A DNA stretch of 64,000 nucleotides from Brachyspira alvinipulli ATCC 51933 (lineage in GTDB: Bacteria; Spirochaetota; Brachyspiria; Brachyspirales; Brachyspiraceae), in the NCBI RefSeq assembly GCF_000518245.1, contig NZ_KI912402.1, forward strand, positions 240,544-304,543. The letters are read 5' to 3'. Numbering within the stretch: the first letter of the stretch is position 1; each line of letters starts with the position of its first letter. Below the pieces are notes generated by a model. The model searched no databases. It saw only the letters and a list, made by a program, of their open reading frames with translations, and was not told the origin of the DNA. Below are positions 8,943 to 19,450 of this stretch, piece after piece. Both the position numbers and the translations under genes were made by a program.

Positions 8943-10418
8943 TTATCTTTGCTGAATTCTATTTAATTTTAACCATTCAGAAATTCTATTTTCTAATTCT
9001 CTACCACCAGAATAATTGAATTCTAAAGCCAATCCTACATAAGTATTAGGTATAAGTTTAGCTAAATCTGATACACTCTCGCCAAACATAGTGCCCCCAT
9101 GACTGCTGAATGTAATAACTGTTTTTCCTGAAAAATCGTATTCTCTTATAAATGAAAATACAGGCATAGGCATAGTTGCCCACCAAGTAGGGTAGCCAAG
9201 TAATATTACATCATACTCTGACATATTATTTACATGCTGAGTTAATTCCTGATAAACATTTTTATTTAAATCTATTTGAGACACTTCATATATATTTCCT
9301 CTGCCTCTGTATGGTGTTTTCATTTCAATTTCTATTATATCAGCACCTGTTTTTTCTTTTATAATATCAGCAGCATTTCTAGTATTTCCGGAATAAGAAA
9401 AATAAGCTATTAATATTTTTGGATTTTTAGGTACTTCTATATTTAATGAACGGGTTGTTGTTATAGTATCATTAATTGCATTTGAGTTTCTTGCAATTCT
9501 AAATCCAGTATTTCTATCAGTGCTTAAAGGATTACATGCAGAACGATATGCCGCTCTTAAATGTTTGGCAAAATCAATATAACTTCCGCCTCTGCTAACT
9601 CTTAAATATCCATTACTTGCTCCTGCAGGATTATTTTTATTTGCTGTATCATATTCTCCGTAATAATCAAAGCACCATTCAGAAACATTTCCATGCATAT
9701 TATAAAGTCCGAATTGATTTGGACTTAGACTATCAACTTTTATAGTTTTTCCTCTGTAGCGACTTGTTTTTACATCAGGATTATGAGGGTTAACATAATT
9801 TTCTTCTATAAGGTAAGGATAACTTCCTTCAAAATTAGCATTATCGCTTGTAATATGATTAACAGAATTAAATACTGTTCTTGTTCCTGCTCTTGCCGCA
9901 TATTCCCATTCTGCTTCTGTTAAAAGTCTGTAACCGTTAGCACTTCTATCCCAAGTTACTGTATTACCATTTATTGTATATACGGGTTTTAGGCCGCTTT
10001 TTTCACTTAATCTATTGCAGTATTCTATAGCATCATACCAAGTAATATTTTCTACAGGTAAATCTTCTCCTTTAAAATAGCTTGGATTTTTACCCATTAT
10101 TGTTTGATAATCTTTTTGTGTAACTTCATAAGGGGATATATAAAATGGGTTTATTATCACTTCATGTAGAACTTCATCTTTATCACGCTGAGCTTCATTT
10201 TCAGGACTTCCCATCATGAAATTTCCGCCTTTTAATAATATTAAATTATCATTTACCATTGTTCTATCTCCTGAATTGTTTCTATTAATCTCTTGAGCAA
10301 AAATTTTCTGTTCAGGGATTATATTGTTATTTGTTTTTTTTAATATATAAAATATTGCACCAGCTATTAAAATAATACTTAAAGCAGTGAATGTTGATAT
10401 TATTTTTTTATTTTTCAT
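8943..10418 (-). CDS. Fusion: SUMF1/FGE-like domain plus C-terminal flavodoxin, membrane-anchored
   Basis: After one N-terminal membrane segment (residues about 5-25) comes a SUMF1/EgtB/PvdO-type domain (about 60-310: GGNFMMGSPENEAQRD, YEVTQKDYQTIMG, RLLTEAEWEYAARAGT, MHGNVSEWCFDYYGEY, RGGSYIDF, GFRIARN). A flavodoxin domain follows to the end (KILIAYFSYSGNTRNAADII, LLGYPTWWATMPMPVFSF). The cysteines that follow RGGS in true formylglycine-generating enzymes are not there, so sulfatase activation is unlikely. The flavodoxin part resembles the separate flavodoxin at 10988-11491. The ATG at 10418 is preferred over a GTG nine bases upstream because AGGGTGG precedes it. It is the last gene of the reductase block; topology suggests an outward-facing protein. 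Confidence 0.85.
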   Translation of the reverse strand: MKNKKIISTFTALSIILIAGAIFYILKKTNNNIIPEQKIFAQEINRNNSGDRTMVNDNLILLKGGNFMMGSPENEAQRDKDEVLHEVIINPFYISPYEVTQKDYQTIMGKNPSYFKGEDLPVENITWYDAIEYCNRLSEKSGLKPVYTINGNTVTWDRSANGYRLLTEAEWEYAARAGTRTVFNSVNHITSDNANFEGSYPYLIEENYVNPHNPDVKTSRYRGKTIKVDSLSPNQFGLYNMHGNVSEWCFDYYGEYDTANKNNPAGASNGYLRVSRGGSYIDFAKHLRAAYRSACNPLSTDRNTGFRIARNSNAINDTITTTRSLNIEVPKNPKILIAYFSYSGNTRNAADIIKEKTGADIIEIEMKTPYRGRGNIYEVSQIDLNKNVYQELTQHVNNMSEYDVILLGYPTWWATMPMPVFSFIREYDFSGKTVITFSSHGGTMFGESVSDLAKLIPNTYVGLALEFNYSGGRELENRISEWLKLNRIQQR

Positions 10419-10503
10419 AAATTCCACCCTTATTGATTAAGAAAAATTATGACCATAGTTTATATTGATACTTTTAGTATTTTAAATAAATATTATTCAA
10501 TAT

Positions 10504-10956
10504 TTATTTATTCTTTTTATAAGCATTATACTCTTCATCGGTTACATGTTCTAACCAAGTAACATTGTTGCCGTCTTTGTCTCCAGTGATAGCTATATGT
10601 TTCATTCTGCAGTCAGGCGAAGCACCGTGCCAATGTTTTTTATCTTTTGGACAGTAAAGAGCTTCTCCCGCATGAAACTCCAAAACTTCTCCGCCTTCTT
10701 CCTGAGTAAGTCCTATGCCTTCAACTACAACTAAATGCTGTCCGCAAGGATGAGTATGCCATGCAGTTTTGGCACCTGCTTCAAATGTTACATAAGCTAC
10801 AGAGAAATGAGAATCTTCATTAGGCTCTGTAAGAATTTCTACTTCAACATCTCCTGTAAAATATTCTTTTGCTCCTTTAAATTTTTTACCTTCTCCATTT
10901 TTTATAAATATAGTTTTTTCCGGTGCTTTATTATATTCAAAATTTTTATCTGACAT
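10504..10956 (-). CDS. Cupin-domain protein
   Basis: A 150-residue single-domain cupin. Motif 1 is WHTHPCGQHLVVVEG with the expected His, His and His ligands and a glutamate; motif 2 is CPKDKKHWHGASP. This carboxymuconolactone-decarboxylase-associated style of cupin often sits beside aldo/keto reductases and flavodoxins in anaerobes, as here (85 bases from the SUMF1-flavodoxin gene and 31 from the flavodoxin gene). It likely binds a metal; substrate unknown. A good AAGGAG-type site precedes the ATG. Confidence 0.88.
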   Translation of the reverse strand: MSDKNFEYNKAPEKTIFIKNGEGKKFKGAKEYFTGDVEVEILTEPNEDSHFSVAYVTFEAGAKTAWHTHPCGQHLVVVEGIGLTQEEGGEVLEFHAGEALYCPKDKKHWHGASPDCRMKHIAITGDKDGNNVTWLEHVTDEEYNAYKKNK

Positions 10957-10987
10957 TTTATTTCTCCTTTTATTTTATACTATTGAA

Positions 10988-11491
10988 TTATTTTATTTTT
11001 ACAAATACATCTTTAATCCATTTCTTTATTTCATTTTCAGCACTTGAGGCAGAACTTCCGTAAACACTTAATATTTTAGCTACTTGTTTAGATTTTGATT
11101 CTTTTTCTATATCTCTTTTAATGCTTCCAGAACCTCCGCCGCCATGAGTACAGAAAGGCATTATTATTTTATTAGAGAAATCAAAACTATTTAAAAATGT
11201 ATTTATCGGAGGAGCCATAGTATTCCACCAATTTGGACTTCCTACAAATATAACATCGTAAGCATCTATGCTTTTTATATTATTTTTTAATTTTGGTTTA
11301 TGATTATTGTTTATATCTCTTTTAGCTTCATTTAAAACTGTGTTATAACTTGGTGAATATGGCTTTTCTGGTTCAGCATAAAAAAAGTCTATTTCAGCAT
11401 TTGGAAATTCTGATTTTACAACTTTTGCTATAAACTCAACAAGTTTTTTAGTGTTTGATGAATGTGAATAATATGCTATTAATGCTTTCAT
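10988..11491 (-). CDS. Flavodoxin family protein
   Basis: A 167-residue protein starting MKALIAYYSHSSNTKKLVEFI, the FMN phosphate-binding loop of flavodoxins. VGSPNWWNTMAPPINTFL and PFCTHGGGGSGS supply the isoalloxazine-facing loops. It probably carries electrons in the cytoplasm or reduces quinones. It sits in the - strand reductase block, 31 bases downstream of an aldo/keto reductase gene. The same fold is fused to the SUMF1-like protein at 8943-10418 in the same block, suggesting a shared redox task. Confidence 0.9.
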   Translation of the reverse strand: MKALIAYYSHSSNTKKLVEFIAKVVKSEFPNAEIDFFYAEPEKPYSPSYNTVLNEAKRDINNNHKPKLKNNIKSIDAYDVIFVGSPNWWNTMAPPINTFLNSFDFSNKIIMPFCTHGGGGSGSIKRDIEKESKSKQVAKILSVYGSSASSAENEIKKWIKDVFVKIK

Positions 11492-11522
11492 TTTTTACTC
11501 CTATTGTTATTAATAAAAAATA

Positions 11523-13544
<2,022 letters not shown>

Positions 13545-13591
13545 CTATTATCAATAGATTTATTTAAATTAAATAATAATTAAAATAATCT

Positions 13592-14500
13592 TTAATACCA
13601 ATCATGTTTTTCATTACGGTTTAATTCTGATATTCTTTTCATATCATCATCGCTTAATTGAAAATCATATATTTCTGTATTTTCTATTATATGTTCTCTA
13701 TTGCTTGAACCTGGTATTACAATTACTCCTCTTTGTAAATTCCATCTTAATATAATTTGAGCAACTGATTTATTATATTTTTTTGCTATATCTTTTAATA
13801 CTTTATCATTCAAAAGTTCTTTTTGATATCCTCTTCCTCCCAATGGATACCAGCCTTGAACAGCTGTACCCAAACTTTGTATATATTCTACAACATCAGT
13901 ATCTTGATAGTATGGATGTATTTCATTTTGTACTAAAGCAGGCATTATATTTATCTTTGGAAGAAATTCTTTTAATTCTTTTATGTACCAATTAGAAAGA
14001 CCTGCAGAACGAATCTTTCCTTCTTTTATAGCTTTTTCTATGGCCTTATACGCTTCAACATCGTTACTTCCTGGATGATGAAGCAGCATCATATCTATAT
14101 ATTCTACATTCAATTTCTTTAATGCATCATTTATAGCTTTCTCTGCATTATTATATTGATTAGGATATAACTTTGTAATGATAAAAATATCTTTCCTGTC
14201 AACTTTGGAATCTTTTACAGCCTTTCCAACAGCCTCTTCATTGCGGTATATGTATGCTGTGTCTATCAATCTTACTCCATTTTGTAGAGCATAAAGAACA
14301 GAATTATAGCAAACATCATTTAATAAACTATATGTTCCTATTCCATTTAAAGGTATTTCATAACCATTATTTAGTTTAACAGTTTTTGTATTGAAATTAA
14401 AATTGCCTTTCATATTATTAGCCTCTGCTTTTATATTCAATAGTATAATAAAAATTAACAAGAAACTTATAAAAGTATTTTTAATTATTTTTTCTTTCAT
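13592..14500 (-). CDS. Aldo/keto reductase with N-terminal signal sequence
   Basis: An AKR of the 2,5-diketo-gluconate reductase type: DTAYIYRNEEAVG (Asp, Tyr), FIITKLYP (Lys), LLHHPG (His), VIPGSSNREHI (cofactor loop). Before the barrel lies a hydrophobic segment (FISFLLIFIILLNI, residues about 8-25) ending at KAEA, which looks like a cleavable signal peptide. Most AKRs are cytoplasmic because they need NADPH, so export is unusual. The ATG at 14500 has AGGTG upstream; an ATG 18 bases earlier lacks a ribosome site. It follows the AKR at 14576-15421 by 75 bases. Confidence 0.88.
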   Translation of the reverse strand: MKEKIIKNTFISFLLIFIILLNIKAEANNMKGNFNFNTKTVKLNNGYEIPLNGIGTYSLLNDVCYNSVLYALQNGVRLIDTAYIYRNEEAVGKAVKDSKVDRKDIFIITKLYPNQYNNAEKAINDALKKLNVEYIDMMLLHHPGSNDVEAYKAIEKAIKEGKIRSAGLSNWYIKELKEFLPKINIMPALVQNEIHPYYQDTDVVEYIQSLGTAVQGWYPLGGRGYQKELLNDKVLKDIAKKYNKSVAQIILRWNLQRGVIVIPGSSNREHIIENTEIYDFQLSDDDMKRISELNRNEKHDWY

Positions 14501-14575
14501 AAAATGTACACCTATCATGCATAAAAATTATTTATATATTTTCAAAAATGAAACACATATAATGATTTAAAAATA

Positions 14576-15421
14576 TTAAATCTTATAATTGCATAAATAT
14601 TTTACTGTTTCAATATCTGTGTGAGATAAAAATAAACTTTGTTTAGTGTCAAGTTTAGAAATTTCTTTCATATCATTATCATCTAATTCAAAATCAAATA
14701 CATTGAAATTTTCTATTATTCTTTCTTTGTGTACGCTTTTTGGTATAACAACAACATTTCTTTTTATAAGCCAATTTAATATAACTTGTGCTGTAGTTTT
14801 ATTATGTTTCTTTGCTATGGACATTAGTACTTCATTAGTAAACATATTATTTCTGCCTTCAGCAAATGGTCCCCAAGATTCTATTTGAATATTATATTCT
14901 TTCATAAGTTTATTATCTTCTTCTCTTTGAAAGAATGGATGAGTTTCAATCTGATTTACCATAGGAGATATTTTATTATGCATAACAAAATCTAATAATC
15001 TATCAGGATAAAAATTGCATACTCCTATAGCTTTAATTTTTCCTTGATTATATAAGTCTTCCATAGCTCTCCAAGAACCATAATAATCTCCGAAAGGCTG
15101 ATGTATCAAATATAAATCCAAATAATCTAATCCTAATTTGTTCATAGAAACTTCAAAAGCTTTTTTAGCATTGTCATATCCAGCATCGCTTATCCATAAT
15201 TTAGTAGTGATAAACAATTCTTTTCTGTCAATTCCGCTTTCTTTTATGGCATCTCCTACAGCTTTTTCATTATTATAAGCAGAAGCAGTATCTATTAATC
15301 TGTATCCTGCTTCGATGGCATTTAATACAGATTTTTTACATTCTTCATAATCAGGTATTTGAAAAACCCCGAAACCTAATATAGGCATTTCAAGTCCGTT
15401 ATTTAATTTCACTTTTTTCAT
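14576..15421 (-). CDS. Aldo/keto reductase, first gene after the MerR-type promoter
   Basis: A 281-residue AKR close to the 2,5-diketo-D-gluconate reductase/YvgN group (glyoxal and methylglyoxal reductases are in this group). Tetrad: Asp and Tyr in [15 protein letters not shown], Lys in FITTKLW, His in [20 protein letters not shown] is the cofactor loop. Its start lies 145 bases from the -10 of a promoter carrying the same palindrome as the merR promoter, so it is the prime candidate target of that regulator. Substrate is inferred from family only. Confidence 0.93.
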   Translation of the reverse strand: MKKVKLNNGLEMPILGFGVFQIPDYEECKKSVLNAIEAGYRLIDTASAYNNEKAVGDAIKESGIDRKELFITTKLWISDAGYDNAKKAFEVSMNKLGLDYLDLYLIHQPFGDYYGSWRAMEDLYNQGKIKAIGVCNFYPDRLLDFVMHNKISPMVNQIETHPFFQREEDNKLMKEYNIQIESWGPFAEGRNNMFTNEVLMSIAKKHNKTTAQVILNWLIKRNVVVIPKSVHKERIIENFNVFDFELDDNDMKEISKLDTKQSLFLSHTDIETVKYLCNYKI

Positions 15422-15440
15422 GTGTCAATTCCTATTATTA

Positions 15441-15528
15441 CTATCAATAAACTCGCTTTTTCTTAGCTAATAACTAAAGTTATTAGCTGCTCGTTTATTT
15501 CTGTTGTTGCTATCAATAAACTCACTTA
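15441..15528. repeat. Palindrome flanked by 69-base-spaced direct repeats
   Basis: The sequence CTATCAATAAACTCGCTT at 15441 recurs with one change at 15510. Between them is an inverted repeat with perfect 10-bp arms (AGCTAATAAC, 4-base loop, GTTATTAGCT, 15465-15488). The architecture (about 70-base unit, 10-bp arms, 4-base loop, CTCGC segment) matches the three units at 7911-8120, so both may belong to one repeat family. It lies in the leader of the AKR gene, downstream of its promoter. Confidence 0.65.
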
Positions 15529-15565
15529 TTACAATTCATCAAGTTTATTCAGCAATGATTTTTTA

Positions 15566-15596
15566 ATTATAGCATTAGAGTGCACTCTAATGTCAA
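15566..15596 (-). promoter_or_regulatory. MerR-type promoter and operator for the aldo/keto reductase genes
   Basis: On the - strand, TTGACA (15596-15591) and TATAAT (15571-15566) are separated by 19 bases, two more than optimal, and the spacer carries the palindrome TTAGAGTGCACTCTAA. Over-long spacers with a central dyad are the signature of MerR-family activators, which untwist DNA to align the two boxes. The same palindrome lies in the merR promoter at 16506-16536. Confidence 0.9.
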
Positions 15597-15623
15597 TAGC
15601 CATTTATCATAAAATTTTATTTT

Positions 15624-16070
15624 TTAATTAATGCTAAAAGTTATTTCAACACTTCCTCTTCCAAGTGTATCTTTAAGTCCTGATGTATTTTCTATATATC
15701 CTATTTTTGTATAACTATAAGATGTTGAAAAGTTTTCATAAAAAAGAACCAAACAATTATTACCATAAAGCATAAAGTCTCCTGTTCTTATGCTGCCGCC
15801 TCTTGAAGATTGTGTAGTAAGACTTTTATTTAAATTATGATATTTTTCATTGGCATTTAAATCGTTCATATTTATAGTTAAAGGCATCATAGATAAAAAT
15901 TCTTTTGCTGTTTGATTATCATAAAGTATTAATTTATATTCCTTATTATTTATTTTTAAATTAACTGAAGTATTTAAAGTATTCATAGTGGTTGTATTAT
16001 CTCCATAAACAGAATTGCATGCTATCATTGAAAAAAATAATAAACTAAAAAAATATTTTTTTATTTTCAT
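15624..16070 (-). CDS. Cyclophilin-like-fold lipoprotein
   Basis: A 148-residue protein. The N-terminus MKIKKYFFSLLFFSMIAC is a lipoprotein signal with Cys18 as the likely lipid-modified residue. The remainder (VNLKINNKEYKLILYDNQTAKEFLSMMP, GDFMLYGNNCLVLFYENF, LGRGSVEITF) fits the cyclophilin-like family found in anaerobes near aldo/keto reductases and flavodoxins. It follows the merR gene by 12 bases and should be co-transcribed with it. A biochemical activity cannot be named. Confidence 0.75.
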   Translation of the reverse strand: MKIKKYFFSLLFFSMIACNSVYGDNTTTMNTLNTSVNLKINNKEYKLILYDNQTAKEFLSMMPLTINMNDLNANEKYHNLNKSLTTQSSRGGSIRTGDFMLYGNNCLVLFYENFSTSYSYTKIGYIENTSGLKDTLGRGSVEITFSIN

Positions 16071-16082
16071 TGATGTTTAACC

Positions 16083-16481
16083 TTAATCTTCTTTATTTTC
16101 TTTCTTTTTTAACATGTTTTTTTCACGAATAGCCATTTGACTTTCATAATTTTCTATTTTTTTATTTAATTTATTTACAGTTGCCTGAAGTTCATCTAAT
16201 TTTTCCTGCATTGCATCCCTATGACTTACAAGCAATTGCTTTCTTGCTTCCAATGTAGCATCACCTTTATTGTATAACTTTATATATTCTATTATGGACT
16301 CTATAGACATACCTGAATTTCTCATACATTTTGAAAATTCTATCCACCCTAAATCATAATCTGTATAGTTTCTTATACCACTTTCACTTCTTTGAACTTC
16401 AGGTATTATTCCTATTCTTTCATAATATCTTAGTGTATCAGTGGATAATTCTGTTTTTTTGCTTACTTCTGCTATTGTCAT
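16083..16481 (-). CDS. MerR-family regulator, AdhR/NmlR type
   Basis: The N-terminal winged helix (MTIAEVSKKTELSTDTLRYY, then ERIGIIP and RNYTDYDLGWIEF) is followed by a C-terminal coiled coil (residues about 80-125). Counting from the ATG at 16481, the single Cys in FSKCMRNSG is residue 52, the position of the aldehyde-reactive Cys of Bacillus AdhR and related NmlR proteins. GGAGG sits eight bases before this ATG; an alternative upstream start lacks a site. Its own promoter holds the operator palindrome. The likely role is sensing reactive aldehydes or electrophiles and activating the neighbouring reductases (family knowledge plus inference). Confidence 0.9.
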   Translation of the reverse strand: MTIAEVSKKTELSTDTLRYYERIGIIPEVQRSESGIRNYTDYDLGWIEFSKCMRNSGMSIESIIEYIKLYNKGDATLEARKQLLVSHRDAMQEKLDELQATVNKLNKKIENYESQMAIREKNMLKKKENKED

Positions 16482-16505
16482 AATATTGACCTCCATTTTT
16501 TTGTA

Positions 16506-16536
16506 ATTATATCATTGGAGTGCACTCTAATGTCAA
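16506..16536 (-). promoter_or_regulatory. MerR-type autoregulatory promoter
   Basis: On the - strand TTGACA (16536-16531) and TATAAT (16511-16506) are 19 bases apart, and the spacer contains TTAGAGTGCACTCCAA. It lies directly upstream of the merR gene and matches the operator at 15566-15596 at all but one base of the palindrome. Confidence 0.92.
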
Positions 16537-16676
16537 TATAAAAATATTCAAATATGATAATTATATTTTAGTATATTATCTTATTATATCAAATACTTAT
16601 GTATTATAATTATTTATAACAAAAAAGTATTAAAAATTCTTATATTTTATCTAATATTTGATATATTAATTAATAG

Positions 16677-16704
16677 TTGACTTTATAGTATAATTTAGTA
16701 TAAT
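16677..16704 (+). promoter_or_regulatory. Promoter of the first lipid-cluster unit
   Basis: TTGACT (16677-16682) and TATAAT (16699-16704) are separated by 16 bases, 39 bases before the first ATG. Two further TATAAT matches (16689 and 16706) overlap the area, so the exact start is uncertain. Confidence 0.65.
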
Positions 16705-16743
16705 TTATAATAGTGAAATTATGATTTTTATATTAGGAAGGTT

Positions 16744-17448
16744 ATGTCAGATTTAAGTTTTAGAGTGCTTGATTGGGATTTTTTTGCCCCTAATATAGAT
16801 AAAAAATTTATATTAGATAATTTAAATGAGAATATAAATATTTCTTACGGTGAAACCAATCCGGACTTGGATTTTATACCGAGAGCACAAAAAAGAAGAC
16901 TCAGTCAGATAACAAAATTATCATTTGAGTCTGTGAAAAATATTCTAAAAGAAAATGATCAAATACCTATATTTTTTGTATCTAAATATGGAGAAATAAA
17001 ACAGCAGTATAATATATCTAAAAAAATAGTTACAGAACATGAGGTATCTCCGGCACTTTTTAGCTTTTCCGTTTTCAATACAGCGGTTGCACAGCTTACA
17101 ATATTTTATCAAAGCCATGAAAGAGCTATTGCTGTTACATGTTATGATAATTTTATTGATACGGCACTTTTACAAGCAACTTCATTTTTGAAAACTTCAG
17201 AACATAATAAAGCACTCATAATTATAGCTGATGAAAAATTACCTGAAAGCTATGAAATTATATCAAATGACAATAATTATTCATTTGCATGTTCTTTTCT
17301 TGTATCTATAGATGATGCTGATATTGACATAAACGTTATAGACAGCGACATTAAAAAAGATGAAAATTCTATCATAGATTTCATTAAATTTATCTCAACA
17401 GATACTCCTAATTTGAAATTGGGAAAAATCGAATTAACAAAAAAATAA
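16744..17448 (+). CDS. Beta-ketoacyl-synthase-like protein (Ketoacyl-synt_2 type)
   Basis: A 234-residue protein related to the N-terminal half of ketosynthases but too short to be one. FIPRAQKRRLSQITKLSFES and SPALFSFSVFNTAVAQLTIF match the short KS-like proteins that accompany aryl polyene and related clusters; the equivalent of the catalytic Cys is not evident. It opens the cluster, with AGGAAGG upstream of the ATG and the ACP gene 52 bases downstream. A role in chain-length control or complex assembly is possible, but unproven. Confidence 0.8.
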   Translation: MSDLSFRVLDWDFFAPNIDKKFILDNLNENINISYGETNPDLDFIPRAQKRRLSQITKLSFESVKNILKENDQIPIFFVSKYGEIKQQYNISKKIVTEHEVSPALFSFSVFNTAVAQLTIFYQSHERAIAVTCYDNFIDTALLQATSFLKTSEHNKALIIIADEKLPESYEIISNDNNYSFACSFLVSIDDADIDINVIDSDIKKDENSIIDFIKFISTDTPNLKLGKIELTKK

Positions 17449-17499
17449 CCTTATCTTTTATAGATTTATGTAAAATATTTTTTAAAGGAGAATTATAAA

Positions 17500-17760
17500 A
17501 TGACTATTGAAGAGCAAATAAAACAAATAGTAATAGAGGCAGCAAATTTAGAAGGCGTTACAATAGATGATATAGATACTGATGCTCCATTATTTGGAGA
17601 TGAATTAGGTCTTGATTCTATAGATGCTTTAGAAATAGGCGTTGCTATAAGAAAGAAATTTAATATAAGTTTTTCAGATATAGAAGAAAACAATAAAAAA
17701 CATTTTTATTCTGTAGCTACATTAGCTAAATATATAAGAGAAAATTCAGAGCATAAATAA
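17500..17760 (+). CDS. Acyl carrier protein of the lipid cluster
   Basis: An 86-residue acyl carrier protein. GLDSIDALEIGVAI holds the serine that takes the phosphopantetheine arm, and PLFGDELGLDSIDALE is the form typical of ACPs in aryl polyene-type clusters rather than housekeeping AcpP. It carries the growing acyl chain between the ligase, ketosynthase, reductase and dehydratases encoded around it. AAGGAG precedes the ATG. Three bases separate its stop from the ligase gene. An ACP-like protein has been reported as a Brachyspira haemolysin determinant (hlyA); this one is in a different gene setting, so identity is not claimed. Confidence 0.93.
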   Translation: MTIEEQIKQIVIEAANLEGVTIDDIDTDAPLFGDELGLDSIDALEIGVAIRKKFNISFSDIEENNKKHFYSVATLAKYIRENSEHK

Positions 17761-17763
17761 TAT

Positions 17764-19110
17764 ATGAGAAAGTTAACTAATACAAATTTTTATTTATTAA
17801 AAGATTCAGAGGATATTTTTCTTATTAATAAAGAAAATAAAAGTTCCATTACGTATAAAAAATTTGTTAGTGATATAGTACGTATTTTGGAATATATATC
17901 TAAATGTAAAGAAGATACTATTACAATATTTATTGAGGATGCATACAGATTTATTGCAGTTGTTACAGCCGGATTTATTCTTAAAAAAAGAGTGAATGTT
18001 CTCAATAATAATAGTCCGAAATATGTTGAGAGTATATTGGATGATTCAATGATTTACATATCTGACAGCAGTAAATCAGCTGTAGATTTGGATGAAATAT
18101 TTAAAAGCAGCTGTAATGATAAATGGTTTGATTTACTTAAAGAAACCTGCATAGATGAAAATGTTAATATTAATTTTTATACTTCGGGATCAACAGGATA
18201 TCCTAAACTTATAGAAAAAACATTAAAGCAATTTGAGGCAGAAGCTTCAAAAATTGTTAATCAATTTACAAATGATATAACAGATTCTGTGTTTTTATAT
18301 ACAGTTCCTCATTATCATAGTTATGGATTTGTTTTTGCTGTTTTGGTGCCATATATGTTGGAATTAAAATCTTTAGATAATAGAATTAATTATTTAGAGA
18401 CTATTAATAATTTTTCTGAGTATAAAAGAATTACTATAGTTACAACTCCTGCATTTTTGAAAAGAATAGATAGAACTTCATTAAAAATCAATGCTGAATG
18501 GCATTTATTTTCTTCTACTGGAGTATTGGATAAAAAAGTTAATGACCTTTGTAAGGAAGTATTTAATACTGATGCTACAGAAATTTACGGAAGTACAGAA
18601 GCCGGTGCTATGGCATATAGAAGAAGAAGTGAAAATGAACTATGGACTAGACTTAGTGTTGTTCAATTGAAAGTAGATGAACATGGAAGTATAGAATGTT
18701 GTTCTGGTTATACTGGTGATGATGTTTGGATTCATGTAGGTGATGTTGTTGATATGAAAAATGAAAATGAATTTGAACTTATAGGAAGAGAAGATTCTAT
18801 AGTGAAAATAGAAGGGAAAAGAATCAGTGTTCAGCAGATAGACAGACAGATATTGATGGATAAGCATTTTAAAGACAGCTATACTATATATTGTAAATCT
18901 GATAAGAGGGAATATATAGCTTCTTTTATAGTGCTTAATAATAATGATAGAAATGCAGATCATATGAAAAGATATATTATAGAATATTTAAAAGGATATT
19001 TTGAAACGGTAGTTTTACCTAAAAAAATATATTTTGTGGATAGAATTCCAAGAAGCGAAATTGGTAAAATAGATAGAAATGCACTTGATGCTATAATGCA
19101 AGGAAATTAA
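17764..19110 (+). CDS. AMP-dependent acyl-activating ligase (ApeH-like)
   Basis: A 448-residue member of the ANL adenylate-forming family. NFYTSGSTGYPKLIEKT is the phosphate-binding A3 core; EIYGSTEAGAMAYR is A5; IHVGDVVDMKNENEFELIGR is A7/A8; the C-terminal lysine lies in RSEIGKIDRNAL (A10). It is shorter than typical acyl-CoA synthetases but like the ligases of aryl polyene clusters, which load the starter acid onto ACP. The starter substrate cannot be read from sequence, and no gene here for an aromatic starter was seen. Confidence 0.9.
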   Translation: MRKLTNTNFYLLKDSEDIFLINKENKSSITYKKFVSDIVRILEYISKCKEDTITIFIEDAYRFIAVVTAGFILKKRVNVLNNNSPKYVESILDDSMIYISDSSKSAVDLDEIFKSSCNDKWFDLLKETCIDENVNINFYTSGSTGYPKLIEKTLKQFEAEASKIVNQFTNDITDSVFLYTVPHYHSYGFVFAVLVPYMLELKSLDNRINYLETINNFSEYKRITIVTTPAFLKRIDRTSLKINAEWHLFSSTGVLDKKVNDLCKEVFNTDATEIYGSTEAGAMAYRRRSENELWTRLSVVQLKVDEHGSIECCSGYTGDDVWIHVGDVVDMKNENEFELIGREDSIVKIEGKRISVQQIDRQILMDKHFKDSYTIYCKSDKREYIASFIVLNNNDRNADHMKRYIIEYLKGYFETVVLPKKIYFVDRIPRSEIGKIDRNALDAIMQGN

Positions 19111-19111
19111 G

Positions 19112-19438
19112 TTGAATAATTATACTATAGAAGAGCAAAGCAGCGATATGTTTAAAGTAAAAGTTTTTATAGATGAAAATTTGCCGTATTTTGATGGACA
19201 TTTTGATAATTTTAAACTTTTGCCTGCTGTGGCACAAATAAAGATTATAATTGATATATCAAAAAATATTTTTTCTAAGGATATTATAGTTACTAAATTA
19301 TTGAAGCTTAAATTTACTAATATGATTTTTCCAAATTCTAATATTATTGTTGAAGGTATATACACAAATAATATTCTTTCTTTCAAAATATACGATGAAG
19401 ATAAAAAATATTCAGATGGTAAAATTTATTTTGCTTAG
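19112..19438 (+). CDS. Hot-dog 3-hydroxyacyl-ACP dehydratase (ApeI-like)
   Basis: A 108-residue hot-dog protein. FDGHFDNFKLLPAVAQIKI corresponds to the GHFP...LPGV(A)Q motif of FabA/FabZ/ApeI dehydratases with the catalytic His. In studied aryl polyene systems the ApeI and ApeP dehydratases work as a pair; the likely partner here is the frame-broken gene at 25039. The start is a TTG one base after the previous stop, with AAGGA upstream; there is no suitable ATG before residue 14. Confidence 0.85.
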   Translation: MNNYTIEEQSSDMFKVKVFIDENLPYFDGHFDNFKLLPAVAQIKIIIDISKNIFSKDIIVTKLLKLKFTNMIFPNSNIIVEGIYTNNILSFKIYDEDKKYSDGKIYFA

Positions 19439-19450
19439 AGGTTTTATCTT

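Noticed and set aside
8943-10418. Sulfatase-activating formylglycine-generating enzyme
   Set aside because: The Cys pair after RGGS is missing and no sulfatase gene is nearby.
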